Below the pieces are notes generated by a model. That model did not search any database. It was not told where the DNA came from and saw only the letters and a program-made list of their open reading frames with translations. From NCBI GenBank assembly GCA_949317995.1, contig OX439049.1, positions 11,780,395 through 11,844,394 on the forward strand: DNA of 64,000 bases. Reading direction: 5' to 3'. Shown here piece by piece: positions 13,211-28,500 of this stretch. This DNA is from Acholoe squamosa. Its lineage: Eukaryota; Annelida; Polychaeta; Phyllodocida; Polynoidae. Each line of letters begins with the position of its first letter. The first letter of the stretch is position 1. The position numbers were made by a program, and so were the translations under genes.

Positions 13211-15029
13211 ACCGTCAGTCATATATGGGCATTAATTATGACCCAGGGAAAAAAGTGGTCTGTTTTCTACTTACAATCCAGAATATGCTCCTGGGACATA
13301 ACACCAAAACTGTTCTATAAGGGGAGAGAATTGGTCATGACAGCATCTATAATCAGATGAATATGGTTACATCTAGGACTGGTGTGAAGCCAGGATAGAT
13401 GAGACTGGAGGGGGGAGGAATGGTTGGACTAAGGTGAGGGCAGGATAGATAAGACTGAGGGAGGAGGAATGGTTTGACTAAGGTGAGGGCAGAATGAGAG
13501 AGGAGGAATGGTTAAAACCATTGTCCTCATCATGTACAAAGGAAAAAGAGCTTCGTTATTCTGGGTCGGCTAAAAAGTGATATGTAATGTAACTGGTGCT
13601 TGATTTATCAAATTATGTATGATTCTTGATTCCGAGACTTTATTTAGGAGAAATGATAAACGCTTTAGCCACAGACAATTACAACTTCTCAGAGGGCTGT
13701 GGCTAAAAACAAAATGCGGGGGGTGATGGCCCCTTCCAAGTATATAAGTAAGGTTGACACAATTTTTGAATTGGAGAGATTTGTGGTAACTACGATTGTC
13801 CGTGAGTTACTGCAGCAATCAAAATATAGATGATTTCTGAGTGATCTTAGTGTCTATAATGATTATATTTAAAGAGACAAACGCTATTTTCGGTCCAATG
13901 CAGAAAGCTTTGTCAGTGTTGGAAAGTCCGTGACCATGTATGCATGACGTATAAACGATAAAAGGGGAAATTGAGTTCCAGGTATTATCAATGGTATGTG
14001 GAGATTTTTTTTTTAAAGAAAAGTCAATTGTCAAAATGAATTTGGAAACTTCACTCTTAAAGTGACAAACACTCTGGTCATAATTTGTTTTAAAAAGTTA
14101 ATTCTATGCAGTTAAACTGCATATTGAACAATTTGCACTATTTATTCTCCTTGAACAATCATTACATTCTAGTAGGATTTACCAATAATGGTATTTATCT
14201 GTTTGGCCTGCCCTTCAAGGGATGATGATGCATTATTGCATCATGCCAACCTGATTTTGTTTTTGTTTTTTAATTTATTTTTTTTTTTACATTTATGTGG
14301 GAAATGTTAGGGAACATATCAATGGATGTATCAAATTCTTTGATTTCATTATAAAATAATTATGGGAAAATGACAACTGTGAGAGAGGAAAAAAAACACA
14401 AAATGGATACAGAAAGAAATCCTCAAAAAGTAATGAAAAATTTCTTTAAAATATGAAAAAATGTGACAAAATTCTTCAAAATCAAAAAAGAATTCTTGCC
14501 CCTGTTTTTCTATGGTCGGTCGGGTTACTGGAAACAAACCTTTTTTTTTTATTTGGCCTTATCTAATTACGGTGGTTCACTGTTCAGTTTTACAAGGATC
14601 CCTCATAGATTCAACAGTTATTTTTTACAGTGTGGCAACCAGAGGAAATGATGCATTACTCTACTATGGGCCTTTAAAGGTAAAAGATTGCAAATGAAAT
14701 AAAAAAAAAAAGATCTAGTTGCTATTCCTCTGAGGGCGCCATCCTAAACAATGGTCAATATTCTGATGTAAGACAAATGATGTTATCCTTCATGGTAATT
14801 GACCCAAGTAATAACCAAACAGAATTAACCCTTTAACGGCCGCAAATTATATTATACCTGTTAAATCCATGTTCTTTCGTCATCATGGTGCACCGATGCA
14901 GTGTCATTGGTCTCCATGATTCTTGAATGCAGCCCTGGGGGTTCACTCGCCAGGGCTATACTCATGCTTCATAATGACGCTATGGGGTTAATATGCTGCC
15001 AGAGGTTCATGATGCTTGAATGCTACAGT
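13211..15029. other. Host non-coding DNA
   Basis: It contains three short direct repeats around 13390-13510 (GGAGGAATGGTT blocks) and, at 14349-14565, a half-copy of the AGGCCAAAAAA inverted-repeat family. No gene supported. Confidence 0.4.
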
Positions 15030-15316
15030 AATACCTCGCTTATAAGGTGCACCTTGCATATAAGGCACACCCAGACTTTGTAGATGTTAGAGAAAAAATT
15101 AAGATATCATAACTTCCGTTCTAATCAATGGATTTTCGAAATTCAAAGATCTATGGACATCTCAGGGCTTCCCCTATCCTTTCCTGACACTGTGTATGTT
15201 CATAGGAATATTGGTAACATTTTTGTGAAAAACTTTCCCTAAAATATTCTGCTTCTATAAGGCGCACCAGAGGTCCATCCTCGTGTATAAGGCGCGCCTT
15301 ATACGCGAGGTGTATT
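15030..15316. mobile_element. MITE with AATACCTCGC ends
   Basis: The ends AATACCTCGCTTATAAGG and CCTTATACGCGAGGTGTATT are inverted copies, each followed internally by TAAGGCGCACC-type sequence. No transposase is present. The family of origin was not determined. Confidence 0.75.
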
Positions 15317-16370
15317 CATGCGACATGATGACACTGTGGGTCGATGGGATGCATCCGTGAAGTTCTGGTTTTGTATGCATATAAATAAGTCATGTATTCG
15401 TAAGATTTATTTGGATATAAATGTAATCGATAGAATTGTACAAATAGAATACTGTTTGACAAGGCTTAGTTCAGGCCCAATATTGATGATCAGGGAAACA
15501 CATAATCCCTTGTAGAAAATAGAAAGAAAATGAGAGAGAGTTTTTTTTATTTATTGATTTCCTTACATTGACCTTTTTTTAGAAGAGCATGACATCGATT
15601 GCCACATTGAACCAGTCCATGGCAAAGTTATTCTGATTTCAATACGACCATGAAGAAAAATATAGCAGGCTCTCTATATACATTATATAAAACGAATGGT
15701 GTAATACCTTGGAGTAAATGAATGAAATGTGATGTGTTGATGCATAGAAATGAGCATATCAATTATCATCAAATTGTATCTGGCAGGGTAAGGTCGATAG
15801 GGACTTCGCACTGAGTAACACAACATTAGACCTGTTAAATTTGCATTGTCAGGGCATAGGGGCAAATTTTAGATGGCTCATGTCACTTTTCTTCCTGATG
15901 CTCCTTCAGTGGTTGACCCTCAAGTTGTTAATATGGTTAGCTAGTGACAGGGATCGCAAGTAAAATTGACAGCTTTCCTTCTTTGCTGTTCAATTTGAAG
16001 ACCCCGTTTTTTTTCAGTGCACATATGAAATAGTTTTTATCAAATGAGACTTATATTTAAGCAGGCCATTCTCAACATAATGCATCTACACTGAACCATT
16101 TCATCATGATGTATACATAACCCCGTGTACCTCCATGATTTCATGCAGTTTCTGCTGCAGTACATGCCACACTCCACGATAGAGGACAAAAGATAAAATA
16201 TAACATTTTTGTGCAACCTTTATGAAAAATAAAAATGCTAAATCCGGAAGTCTGTCCAGTGTTATGACTTAAGTCTTCATATTGACCCAAACACCTTAAC
16301 TGTTCATGTACAGACGGTTCCTTTGGAAAATGTCTCCTACATTTTACGTCATCTCTTTTGGCAAGGTATG
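15317..16370. other. Downstream flank of the transporter gene
   Basis: No other gene is seen. The transporter reads toward this region on the minus strand; an AATAAA-type signal in that orientation occurs near 15544-15553, which would give a 3' UTR of about 0.8 kb if used. Confidence 0.35.
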
Positions 16371-16578
16371 TCATCTTCCTGTAACGCCATTGTTGTCAGC
16401 GTCCTTCTTCCTCAATGATGACGTCATAGGCATGCTCTCCTCCAGGTGACGTTGTGATTCTTCCTTCCGTTGGCGACTGCGCAGTAATATCCACAGTCCA
16501 ATGTAGAAGGCAGCCGCGCATGCTCGGAGGGCAGCTGTAAGGCCGTGAATGATGAGGCGATACCGGGGAAGGTCATAC
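16371..16578 (-). CDS. SLCO: SLCO exon 13, TM12 and C-terminus
   Basis: Acceptor CAACCTAG. It encodes [19 protein letters not shown]12 and a charged cytosolic tail, and ends at TGA (16373-16371). Confidence 0.9.
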
Positions 16579-19500
16579 CTAGGTTGGAGTAGAGTAAAGT
16601 TGTTTAGATTTTTTTTTTTCTGTGGGAAATGGGAAATTAAGAATATGAACGGTTTGACCTTCCTTTGTATTGCTCTATAGTGGTAAACGCCATTTTGTAA
16701 GAGAACTATCCTAGAATTCTAAGTACAATGCAACATTCTGATAACAGTAAGGCATACCCATGGAGGAAAACTACATTAGACCTCAATTTGAAATATGATA
16801 ACATGATTATGTGGGCCTAGGTCTGTGTCTGTGGGCTCAAGATATATGTAAGCGATGGGGCGACAGAAAAGAAGAATATCCTTTTAAGATATAAGAAAAC
16901 ACCACCTACCATAGACATGCCCCTGCTGTTCCACACACCTCCTGCCACACCAGACATGCTCCATCCACCACCAGCCCAAATATTGTAGGTCCTGGGATGT
17001 AAGCTGAAATGAGGAAATTATAGCTATCAAAGCATTGGTAATACCATTCATTCATGTATTAATGACCATGGCTGCAACCATGCGTTAATGCAGCCCTGTC
17101 AATTAGCTTGGAATTAATGCATTGGTGCATCATGTCGACGCCATGAAATCGATACAGTCCTGAAGGATCTGGATGGGCAAATGCTCTATCTCTCTCCCTC
17201 TTATTAAAGACCAAGACCAGGGGTTCAAAATCTTTGTTCTTTGGTTATGATTCCCAACCTGTGACTCTAAAGTATCATTTTGGACATGATATGGCATTAT
17301 GGGATACCTAGAAATCAATAATTACTGTGCAGGTGACGTTCCTAGTGGGAAGTGATGGAACAACACCTGCCTGCACCCCTATGACGTCATAGTGGGTAGT
17401 AACACACTCGAGGCTTTCGGACAGCGGTTTTCTAACCATATGCAGTGCATTGTGGGTGGGGGTGACCTCGAACGCTAACTACACAACCTGAGCTTGTTCC
17501 CTCTATTCCCTCCCCCCCCCCAGCCAGGTCTGGCTAGGTACCAGTCCCTAACTATGCTTGGGAGGGTAGTAAGTTGACTCAGGGATCAACATTGACCTAC
17601 ATGGGAGGACCAATAGGGGGTGGCCTTACAAACCAGCATTGATCCCTCGGCTGTACTCCGAACGCCTCGAATGGGTGTGTTGGTGTGCATTGGGCCAGGG
17701 ACATTGGGTGCACAGTATGCTGTAACTACATCTCAAGAAACATGTATACAGCAATGTGCACTTTTCAATGTGTGTGTTATACAAGAATAATTTATCATTT
17801 TAGATAGGACCACAAAAGAAAGATATAGAAATTTATCATAGTCTAAGTAACACCACCAACTCTCCACTGCACCCACTGCCCCCGACCCCAGCTACCTGGA
17901 TTTGGAGGGGGGGGGCTCCTCATGTCACATCTCAATTTTAAGAAATGCTCATATAGCTACATGTCACTTAAATTTCCCTGTCCTATGCCACCTCTAAGAA
18001 CCTATCATGTCCCATGTTGAAGTGAAGAACTCCTCCATGTCATGTCACTTTTTTCTCATGTCATAAATGGTCATGACACATGATGTCGAATTTAATGGTC
18101 CAGACCAATTCTTCCCCCCCCCCCAATGGCCGCTAAAAACACAAAAGAGGAGAAGTCCTGACATAGGCCCTGACCGCCACAGAATGTAAGGAGGTTGGTA
18201 AAGAAGCCCTGTCATAAGCCCTGAGATCCCTCAGCTCTCTAACACCTTTACAATAAATAAAATCCACACAGAGGACCGGAAAGAGGGGATGGGACATACA
18301 GTTATTGACATCAATGTAACATTGTGTCTTCCTTATACAAAAAGTTTGCTGTTCAAAATATTATGACCATATGACTTTAGTTAGAATCAATTAAATTTCA
18401 ATTCAATTACTTAAATTATTTTGATACATATATGGGGAAGAATTAGGAAACTGGAATTAATTAGTTGTTCATTTCAAAGAGGGATTTGAATGAAGCCACA
18501 TTGAACTAGTAGAGGCATAGGCAGTCAACCATGAAGAATCCCTGCTAGCACTACTCATCCGAATGATGTCTTTTTTACGTAAATAACATGAGTTTTCACG
18601 TAAGAATGACGTAAATTGCATGAGTTGTGCTAGCTGGGATGTGACCAGTACACATGCGTGAGTGTCACGGTTGGCTGCTCACGTTGCTAAGGACAGGCTA
18701 GTAGTGTTGCCCCCTTCTGATAAGTTTGGGAAGCACTCTCCATGTAGTTCTGAGGAAACTCTCCATGTATGACTGACATTTTTCGTGTAAATAACAATTA
18801 TGGGAGCATATTCAGGCAATAAAAATGCATATATCTTTTAGAGGGAATCTTTTTCTACATACTGGTGTATTTTTCTCAATATTCACGAAACATCTGGTCT
18901 TGGTCTTTAATGGATATTTATATAACCATATAATGCTTATGATGTAGAAGATGATTATTATAAAATACTTACTGAGAAGACTTAAACCTGAGTTAAAGAT
19001 GCCCAGAGCGAGTGACTTCAGATCTACATCTACATATCTGCAAAATATATCTTTTAACTACCATCAAGTATGACATGGGTTTCAACACTATGATAATGAA
19101 ATAAAGCATCTAAAATGTGAGGTACATATATATAGCCGATAGGCTAAAGTGGCTCAATAGAATCTAGAACGGAAAACAATAACAAAATCATAAATAAACA
19201 GAAAAGTGTGTTCCCTTGCTGACCTCAAGACACCTTGTCTGTAGTGGTGTCATTCCCATCTTGTCCCATTGCAAAGTCCCAATCAGAGAGCCTTTTTAGC
19301 ATAACAGCATAACATAGTCGAGGCGTTCGGGCAGCGGTTTTCTATCGATATCTAGTGCATTATGGGTAGGGGTGACCTCGAACGCTAACTACCCCACCTC
19401 AGCTGGTTCCCTCCACCCCCTTCCACCCCAGCCAGGTCTGGCTAGGTACCAGCCCTTAACTATGCTTGGAAGTGTAGTAAGTTGACTTGGGGATCAACAT

Positions 19501-22500
19501 TGACCCACATGGGGCAGACCAATAGGGGGTGGCCTTACAAACCAGCATTGATCCCTCGGCCGTACTCCGAACGCACCGTGTAGTGTTAGGGCCAATACTG
19601 GCATAGAGATTAGAGAGCCTATCAGCATGAACCTACCTCAGTGTTAGGGCCAGTGCTGGGGTAGGGTTCAGAGAGCCTACCTTGCTCGGGGTGTTCGGGC
19701 AGCGGTTTTCTAACTATATGCAGTGCATTGTTGATTGGGGTATCCTCGAACGCTATAACTACACAACCTTAGCTGGTTCCCTCCACCCCCTTCCCTCCCA
19801 GCCATTTCTGGGAAGGTACCAGTCCTTAACTATGCTTGGGAGTGTAGTAAGTTGACTCAGGGGTCAACATTGACCCAGATTGGGAGGACCAATAGGGGGT
19901 GGCCTTACAAACCAGCATTGATCCCTTGGCTGATCCATGAGAGGCGTTCGGAGTACGGCCGAGGGATCAATGCTGGTTTGTAAGGCCACCCCCCATTGGT
20001 TCTCCCCATGTAGGTCAATGTTGATCCCTGAGTCAACTTAATACACTCCAAAGCATTATTTAAGGATTGGTACCTAGCCAGACCTGGCTGGGGTGGAAAG
20101 GGATGGAGGGAACAAGCTAAGGTTGTGTAGTTAGCATTCGAGGTCACCCCCACCCACAATGCACTGCATATGGTTAGAAAACCGCTGCCCGAACGCCCCG
20201 CATGAATGCACCATATGTTAGGGCCAGAGCCGGGGTAGGGTTCAGAGAGCCTATCAGCATGGACCTACCTTAGAGCCTATCAGCATGAGCCTATCTTAGT
20301 TTTAGGACCATTGCTGGGGTAGGGTTGAGAGATCCCATCAGCATAAGCCTACCTTAGCATTAAGGTGCGTGCTAGGGTAGGGTTCAGAGAGCCTACCTTA
20401 GTGTTAGGGCCAGTGCCGGGGTAGGGTTCAGTGAGCCTATCAGCATGACGGTGACCAGGATAGCAGCATATGGTATCAGCATGTTACAGGAAGTGGGGCA
20501 GGGTCCAGGGGACGCCCACCCTACACCATCACACCCACACCCTGTCATATTCTGTAAGCATCAAAAATGTTATGTAATTTCTTTCCATGTAGTTTTTTTA
20601 TTGGTAGTTTTTCAATGGCAGTTAATGCATTAATGCATTCAGCAGATTTGTAGCCATCATTAATGAATGCAGCCCTGGTGATTCACTCAGCAGTTAGTGC
20701 TGCATTCATGCATCATGCTTACGCCAAGAATTGATGGACTTAAACGTAATGATACTCCAGAATTGTACCCGCAATAAGACTTTTCAGCACTTCATTGATC
20801 TTTTTTTTTTTCCGGTGGTTCGAAAATGCATTTAGAATCAAGCATTTTTGAAAGTAAGATGATGATAAATTTATCTCGTTTGTTTTTATGAAACACCCTC
20901 CATGGGTAGTAAAAGTTTTTTTTTTACTTCTAACACACATGCAGCACCCTATGACTGAGCCTGCGTTAATTAATTGGAACAAAAAGATTAAATGAACATA
21001 CCGATGCAGGATCCATGTCGGTGCAGCCAGCCCAGCAGGGTGTGAGGTAGCTAACGTTATCAGACCCACACACAGGGGCCATGGTCTCCAAGCCACATGT
21101 ACACTCTGAACATGTCAAACTGCCTCTGGGGAAGGAAAATTTGCATTATGTTTTTATTACCCTAAAACGTTTTCTTTTTTTTTAAGTTTTAGCACTGTTC
21201 TATTGTATAACATCCTCGCGTCTAAGGCGCACCATGACTTCAGGCCGATTTGATAATGAGCATGAAGGGACTAACCAGTAGCCCCTTGCTGTCCATTGCA
21301 TTCAATTCCTGGAACTATGGGCTACCTTTGGTGCTTAGGGTGTGGTCATTATTTCTCAACAGGGGGGATGGTGGGTTTGATGGGGGGGCGTAAAAATTTC
21401 AGACCCCTCCCAAGGGGGGGGCTAACAAAATTTTGACCCCTCTTGAGGGGGGGCTAACAAAATTTACCCTCTTTTGAGTAAAAAAGCCCGCTCGCTACTA
21501 TAGCTTAAAGAGGGGCATGAAAATTCTCTGCGCCTCTGGTTTGGGGGGGCGCGAAAAATTTTGACTGTTGTCGAGGGGGGGGGCATAAAAAAATTCGCGC
21601 GTCCGTGCAGAAACCCACCACCCGCCCCCTGTTGATAAATAATGACCACTCCCTTAGATCATCAGAAGCCCTCATATCGGTACTTACTCGCTCTACATTT
21701 CATGTAAAGTGGCCATTGTCCACCAGACAACTCTTCAGGTTGATATTCATTGGTCATCATGATACACCCATGCATTGATGCATCATTCTGAAGAGTGTAT
21801 CAAGTCAGCATGATGCATTCATGAATGCAGCCCCGGTGATCCACACAGTAACGCATTATGAGGCCCTTTATTGGTGTTATTAGGGCTTCCATTTAATTCA
21901 AAATTTCCTTTCTATATTCATGACAAAAGAACTCAAGGTTTTTCAATCTACCTATTTGTATAAATAAAACAAACTCACGGTGGTCCGAGTTGCTTGGGTC
22001 CAGCCATGGTGACATCTCCACATGAGAGAAGTCCCAGGACGACCAGCCCGACTGTACTGACGACTGAGTTGACGATGAGGAAGATGCACGTCCGGGACAT
22101 GGTGCCCAGACGTGAACTGATGGCGCCCCCTATGAAGGACCCCATCATTCCTGTCACTCCTGATAGCAAGGCTGAAGACAGTAAAGTGATAATAGTCATA
22201 ACGTGTGATATATTGTTGGGGCAAATGTTTACATTGCTCCTGCTAAGGAACAGAGAGTGAATAGAGACCTAGAGACCCCATGGCCAATTCTAAATGGATA
22301 TGGTTCGACCCCGTAATATCCATTTATTAAGAAGAATAGTGTATTTATTATTAGACATTTTAGATAAATTGCAAAATGATATTTATCATTTCAAATGAAT
22401 TCGTTATTCCAGATAAACAGATATTCAATATTCAAAATGAATAGCATGGTAATATTCAACATCTTAAAACAATATTCAAATGATTTAGATTAATAACTTG

Positions 22501-25500
22501 GGTTGCGGATCCGCCGCCGACATTTTTGGCAAAATCAAATTTTTTTTTTACCTATGGCCGCTGGGATATTTCAAGTTCTGAGTCAAAAAGTTGAAACAAA
22601 GTCCATGGAGATAGCAAAACACCCAACAATTGTCGATATTTCCCATATTCACTTCCCCAAAAAGTGTACTTGATCACCAAAAGATCGATTTAAATGTCAG
22701 AAAAGCGTGTTTTGGGTGGCTTTTCTTTTGCCTTAATCCAAGCAATTTTAATCAAATGTCCTAAATAATCCTATCATTATCCAAGAGAATTTTCTTAACT
22801 GGGAAATTGGCTATGACAGTAAACCCCAAGCAGTCAACAAAAACTGCTAACAAAAATGCATCAAGTGTTTGTTCTACTAACCTGCAAGGATGTTGGCAAG
22901 GGATGCACTCAGGTTAAATTGAACTTCAAGGAACTTGGGAAGAAATGTGAGAAAACCAGCAAATAGATGGCAATCCAGGCATGCCGCCAGAGATAATAGC
23001 ACGAACACCGGGTTAGTTAACAACCGCTTTAATCCTGATAATATATCTACAATAAAGTAAAACCGTATAATGTTACAAATGGTTATCATTGCTTCACATA
23101 ATGACTATAAAAGATTAAAGGAATCTCTCAGATAAATCATTGCTTGGCATAGTGACTACTAATAATTGGATTTTTAATTGAATATAACTGAGGTGTAGTG
23201 GTATCACGCTGGGTAATTTTCATATCAGAGATGTTTGGCATCGGAATCTTGACCACATTTCTATTTGTTATGTTTTATTTCATAGGATGGGTGTTGAATT
23301 TATTTGACCCATGTGTCATCATAATTCAAAAATACAGCAATAGAAGTAACTTCTCACTACTACAGAGCAACATGCTCCTGAAGCTACGGCATGAATCTTA
23401 TCATGGATTAATACAGCACTGGCAAGTAGGCCTACCAGAACATCATGAAGACAAGCAACATTAATAATAATAAAAAAAAAAGCACATAGCCCCCCCTACT
23501 GGTCCCAAGTGATTCAATTTATATCATTTTATGGGGAAACTATCAAACAAAACAAAATCCATTTACACTTGGCCTAGAAGGGCTGTATCCTTATCATCGC
23601 CTGTAGAAAGCACACTTTAGCTTCTTTAATGATGTCTAAATATTTCCTATAGATCTTTACACATATACTTACTGACATTTGAAGCCTCCTTCCCCTCCTC
23701 CCCCTCTGGGTCCTTCTCAGGTAGGGGTTTGTCCGGCATCTCATGTGGAAAGCATGTCATGAAGAGAGATGGGAGCACTGTGAATGCTGCCAGCACACCA
23801 GCCCCTAGCCACCAGGCACCTAGCCATAGAGGGTGGTTAGGGCCAAAACCTGGGTCTGTGTGATAGAAATGGTAGATAATGAATATTGACACACCAGCCC
23901 CCGGCCACTAGGCAACTAGCCAAAAAGGGTGATTGGGGCCCAAACCTGGGAATGGGTAATAGAAATGTAACATATTAGTCTATGTATGGGAGAACAACAA
24001 CCACCAATACGTGAGGCTCCACTACGCCATTTTTGCACAGAATCGCAGCTATTCTCACAAAATAGGACACAAACACAGACTAAAAGTGGCATTTGTTGTC
24101 ATTGAAAGGTAGAGATTATTTGCTGAGGGAGCTATTTGTTTATATGGGGATGTGATAGTGTGTGGTCTCAGGCAGGCCTGTGTTGTTTTTGTTTACTAAA
24201 TCAAGCTGATGTTATGTAAATATTGAAGACTTTCACTTTGGTGAGTCTCTGCAATTCAATATCAAAAAGGTTTACAGGTAGGACCCTGAAATCTGAGGTT
24301 GTTATTTATATCATACTGTGTTATTGTTTATACAGCAGAAGAGGATCACCAACCTCAACTTGATTAGTGTGACATCTTAGTCTCAGGTTTGGAGTAAATG
24401 TAAACAGAACTATAGGTAAATACACTCTCTGTTGTCACAAGTGACCCCTCAAATCTCATGTTTACAATTTTAGATCTCATGTTTACAAGTTAGCACTGTC
24501 AATAGGTTATACCTTAGACATTGTCTGGGTAACAGTTTGTGAGAATGTTGCAAAAATTCGCATAGTGGCGCCTGCACTTTTCAAACATATGGGAACGTTT
24601 GCAATGATAGGATTCACTAAGTGATCGAGCCGTATCACCTTTTAAAATTCTCACAAAAACGCTTTGTTTAAGTATCCTTGCCTATTGGATATTTTCCACT
24701 GTCAAATCTTGCAAGTCTGCTTGTCAGCCCTTCCTTGGAGCATCATTCCGACGCCCAGAAGTGTATCAACCTCGTAGGGTCGGCATGATACTTGAATGCA
24801 AGTTACATTTATGCCAGGGCTGCATTCATGCGTCATAACGACTTATGGGTATGGTGCATTAATGCATTAGGGAGTGGTCATTATTTATCAACAGGGGGGG
24901 TGGTGGGTTTTCGCGCGGATGCGCGAAAATTTTTTACGCCTCCCCCTCGACGAAAATTTTGCGACCTCCCCGCGCGGAGAGTTTTCGCGCCCCCTCTTTG
25001 ATCTATAGTAGCGTGCGGGCTTTTTTGCTAAAAAGAGGGTAAATATTTTTAGCCCCCCCCTCGAGAGGGGTCAGAATTTTTTATGCCCCCCCTCAAACCC
25101 ACCACCCCCCTCCCTGTTGATAATAAATGACCACTCCCTTAGCTGCCCTTAAATACCTAAGGGATTATCATGATGTGCCCTGTGCAATGCTGGTAAATAG
25201 CAGCAGCAGTGCTTTTATTCATGGTTAGCCAAATACTAAGTCAGTATTTTTTTTTGGTTTTCTGAGGCGAGGGGATGTCCCTTCACAAATTTATTAAGGT
25301 TATATAAAGTAATTAGAAAATTAATTTTTCAGGCCCTTCAAGGGCAAAATCTTACACTTTCTGACGACCTGACCCATCAACCCCATTTGAATGCAAGTGA
25401 CTTGTCAGGGCTGCATCAGGTCGACCAATGTGCATGCTGCATTGGTGCAGTGTTTGCCCTTAACGGGTTAAGGTGTTAATCTGATAGTAAATCCCTGTTA

Positions 25501-28500
25501 TCTGCTCCAGAGTAACATTACGCCACTGGTACTCATGTAGAACACTTGACATATTATCTCTGAACTCTCTACTACTACTCCACTTGGCGCCTGATGGACT
25601 TCTGCACTCATACAGGGGGCTACCCTGGACATCATTTTTATTTATTTCATGACAAATGACTGTGTGAGCTTGGTACTGTATCTAGGATGTATGTACCCAC
25701 CAGGTCACTAATATGTTATCTGGAGCCTACCAAACTCGACATTGGTGAGAGGCCACCCATGAATGACATTGCAGGGCAAGTGGGGTCCATGTAGCCTATA
25801 CATTTTATTATAAAAGCATGACGAAGGGGAGGGAACAGGGGTCAGAAATGTTGAAAGAAAAATAAAGGAGTGATATCAATTTTATGAATTGCCCCTGAAT
25901 TCCGATGAAAATTGTTAATTCAAACTTCACTAATACACAGGTGAAGAGAACTAGACACAGATGAATCCACAAATGCACTGTTAGAAAAAAAAGAGATAAA
26001 AATAGCTTACCATATAGATCCACAAACACACTGGTGAAAAGAGCAGCTAGAAGGAAGCCGGTTATGCTGCTCCCTTGGTTCATGGCCATAACAATTCCTG
26101 CAAACCAAAAGCATTCATGTTATTGCTGTGTGCTGTTTTCTCTTATATGAATGACACAATGCTTTTATTGTTGGGGACAGTGATAAATAGAGAATTAGAG
26201 GCTTTTGAAAATGACTGGAGATGCACATATGGAAATTTCCTCTTTGAGACTTATGGGCATGACCATCCTACTGAACAGACCGACAGCTCTTAGACCTGTT
26301 GGGTCACTAGTATTTTCAACGTGGTTAATACAATATATTCAAATTAGAATTTGTCAGACTGACTATTCAGCTATGGCTACTCATACTTTTGAATTTAAGG
26401 GATGTCTGTCATTGGTTGTCACTTGGATTAACTCAGCTGGGTCATTTGTCATCTGGGTCATTTTGTTTACCATGAAAACCTAGATGACGTTGTTTGTTTC
26501 CTTTTGTGACTGTGAAGACCCAATGACTATTCAATTTGTGAGGCTTGATATGACAATGTTCGTTTTAAGCTGGAATTTATAAGGTTTTTGCAGCTCTATC
26601 TTCTCCAATGCACACTATGCAGACATGAATCTTACCCAGGTATAATGGTGCCTTCTGCTTGTCCACATTGTCATCAATGTAAGCCAACCCCAGGGTATTC
26701 ATTGGGACGAACGCCACTCCCAGAACGAGGCTAGAGGCCAGAAAGAGGCCAAATGCCCCTGGATACGTCGCTCCACCACCAGATGGCTCTGTGCTGTCTC
26801 CACCTCCAGTACATCCTGATGAGCCCGGTACCGTACTGTTTGACGGTACGCAGAGTAGCGATTGGCCGTTACCTGCGCTGGTACCCGATGTGTTACTGAC
26901 CACCTCCACAGACACTGAGCTCATATCAGGAATACCTGACCTGAGACAAATTATAAGTTTTAGTTTGATAAAGATACACAGAACGTAGTTTTTAGTATCC
27001 TTTTTTTTATATTCAATGGCTCACTAATCACTTGTAAGAGGAAAATGACCCATTCTAAGCATAAAGCACAAGGGGAAGCATGGAGGGCATTTTCTCAATA
27101 ATGTTAATTAGCATTTTTGAAAAAACTACCCTTTTGAAGTGTTAATTGCCTACACAATGCAGAATAATATAGTTTGAACCCCTTTGAGATCTCCTGGAGT
27201 TTCTTTATATCTAGCATTATCTACAGTCTATGGCCTATATTCTTGAGATACAAAAGACTGTTTGTAGACAAATATAAATAGCAGTTTTATACAAACATAA
27301 TGATGAGAGAATACAGACCCATATAGAAAGTGAGGCAGTATAAAGAGCACTGCAGCCACAGAGGTGAGCACACCACCCATGGCCACCAGGCGGGGTCTGT
27401 GTGCAGCTTTACAGAAGAAGCTGAGCAGAAGGACAGAGGACAAGTGACTGATCTCAAAACTGCTCATGGTGAGGCCAGACTGTGAGCTGCTCAGCCCAAA
27501 GCGCCGCTCCATGGTGGTCACCACCCCCAGTCTGTAGGCATAGAACGTGGAGGAACACAGGTACAGCAGGGCCATCAAGGGTACAAACAACTGCAACAGG
27601 GAAACGGTTTTAAGATATTATTTTTTTTCATGGCTGTAAAATTTTAATAGTTTAAATGAGCGTCTACACCCCAGGGCTGTCTTCGCCCACTTTACCCGGC
27701 CTGAGGGGCTATTGCACATGGCAAAGGTCGACATGGTGCTCCAATCATGACGTAAACTACATATGTATCTCTGCTCCAATGCATTGGTATCATGTCGACC
27801 AAGTGTCATGAATCTTAGAGGACGAAGGACAAAAGTGACTGATCTAAAAACTGCTAGTGTTGAGCCCCAGGTGTTGAGCCCAGATTGTGAGCCCCTCATC
27901 CAAACCCGGAATGGGAATTCATTTTAGATATTTCATCATACCAATGTATCCAATGAGAGTCTATGGGGACGGCATACATATGGGGACCGTGCAGGGTAGA
28001 AGATGGATCTGGACCACTATCTAGATTTGACATGGTAACATGGGAATTTCTTAAAATCGACATGTGAACTGGCCACTACACTGGAAAAATGGTGTTTAGA
28101 TTTTAAACATGTTTAGGTCTAAACACGTTTAAAACCTAAACATATAGGTCAGTTATGTGTCTCATCGACTACACATTTAGGAAATGAACACTTTTATTCT
28201 AACTACATAAATGTTTACGCTAAACATGTTTAGATGTTTAGAGTTGAAACAGTTGAATAATAGGTGTTTAGATTTAAACATCAATATGTTTAGATACTTG
28301 GATGTTGAATCCACACCAGGTAGCAGCACTACCTTTGAATGGACTATCTGCACATAGTTATAATCAATTGTTGTGACAAATGTCCCCAAATCCCATGTTT
28401 ATCATGGTTTCATTTCATAGAATGTCATTTGAATAGAAAGGGCAATAGAAAATTGACTAGATTCACCTTATGCCACCATCATTAGCATAAAATAATCAAT

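Larger units (their letters stand above)
19583..20396 (-). repeat. Tandem array seeded by the 3' end of SLCO exon 10
   Basis: Five or six diverged copies of a ~45-65-bp unit containing GTTAGGGCCAGTGCYGGGGT and AGAGAGCCTATCAGCATG. The unit equals the last part of exon 10 plus its donor (reverse orientation). Two CGAGGC MITEs in opposite orientation split the array. Confidence 0.8.
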
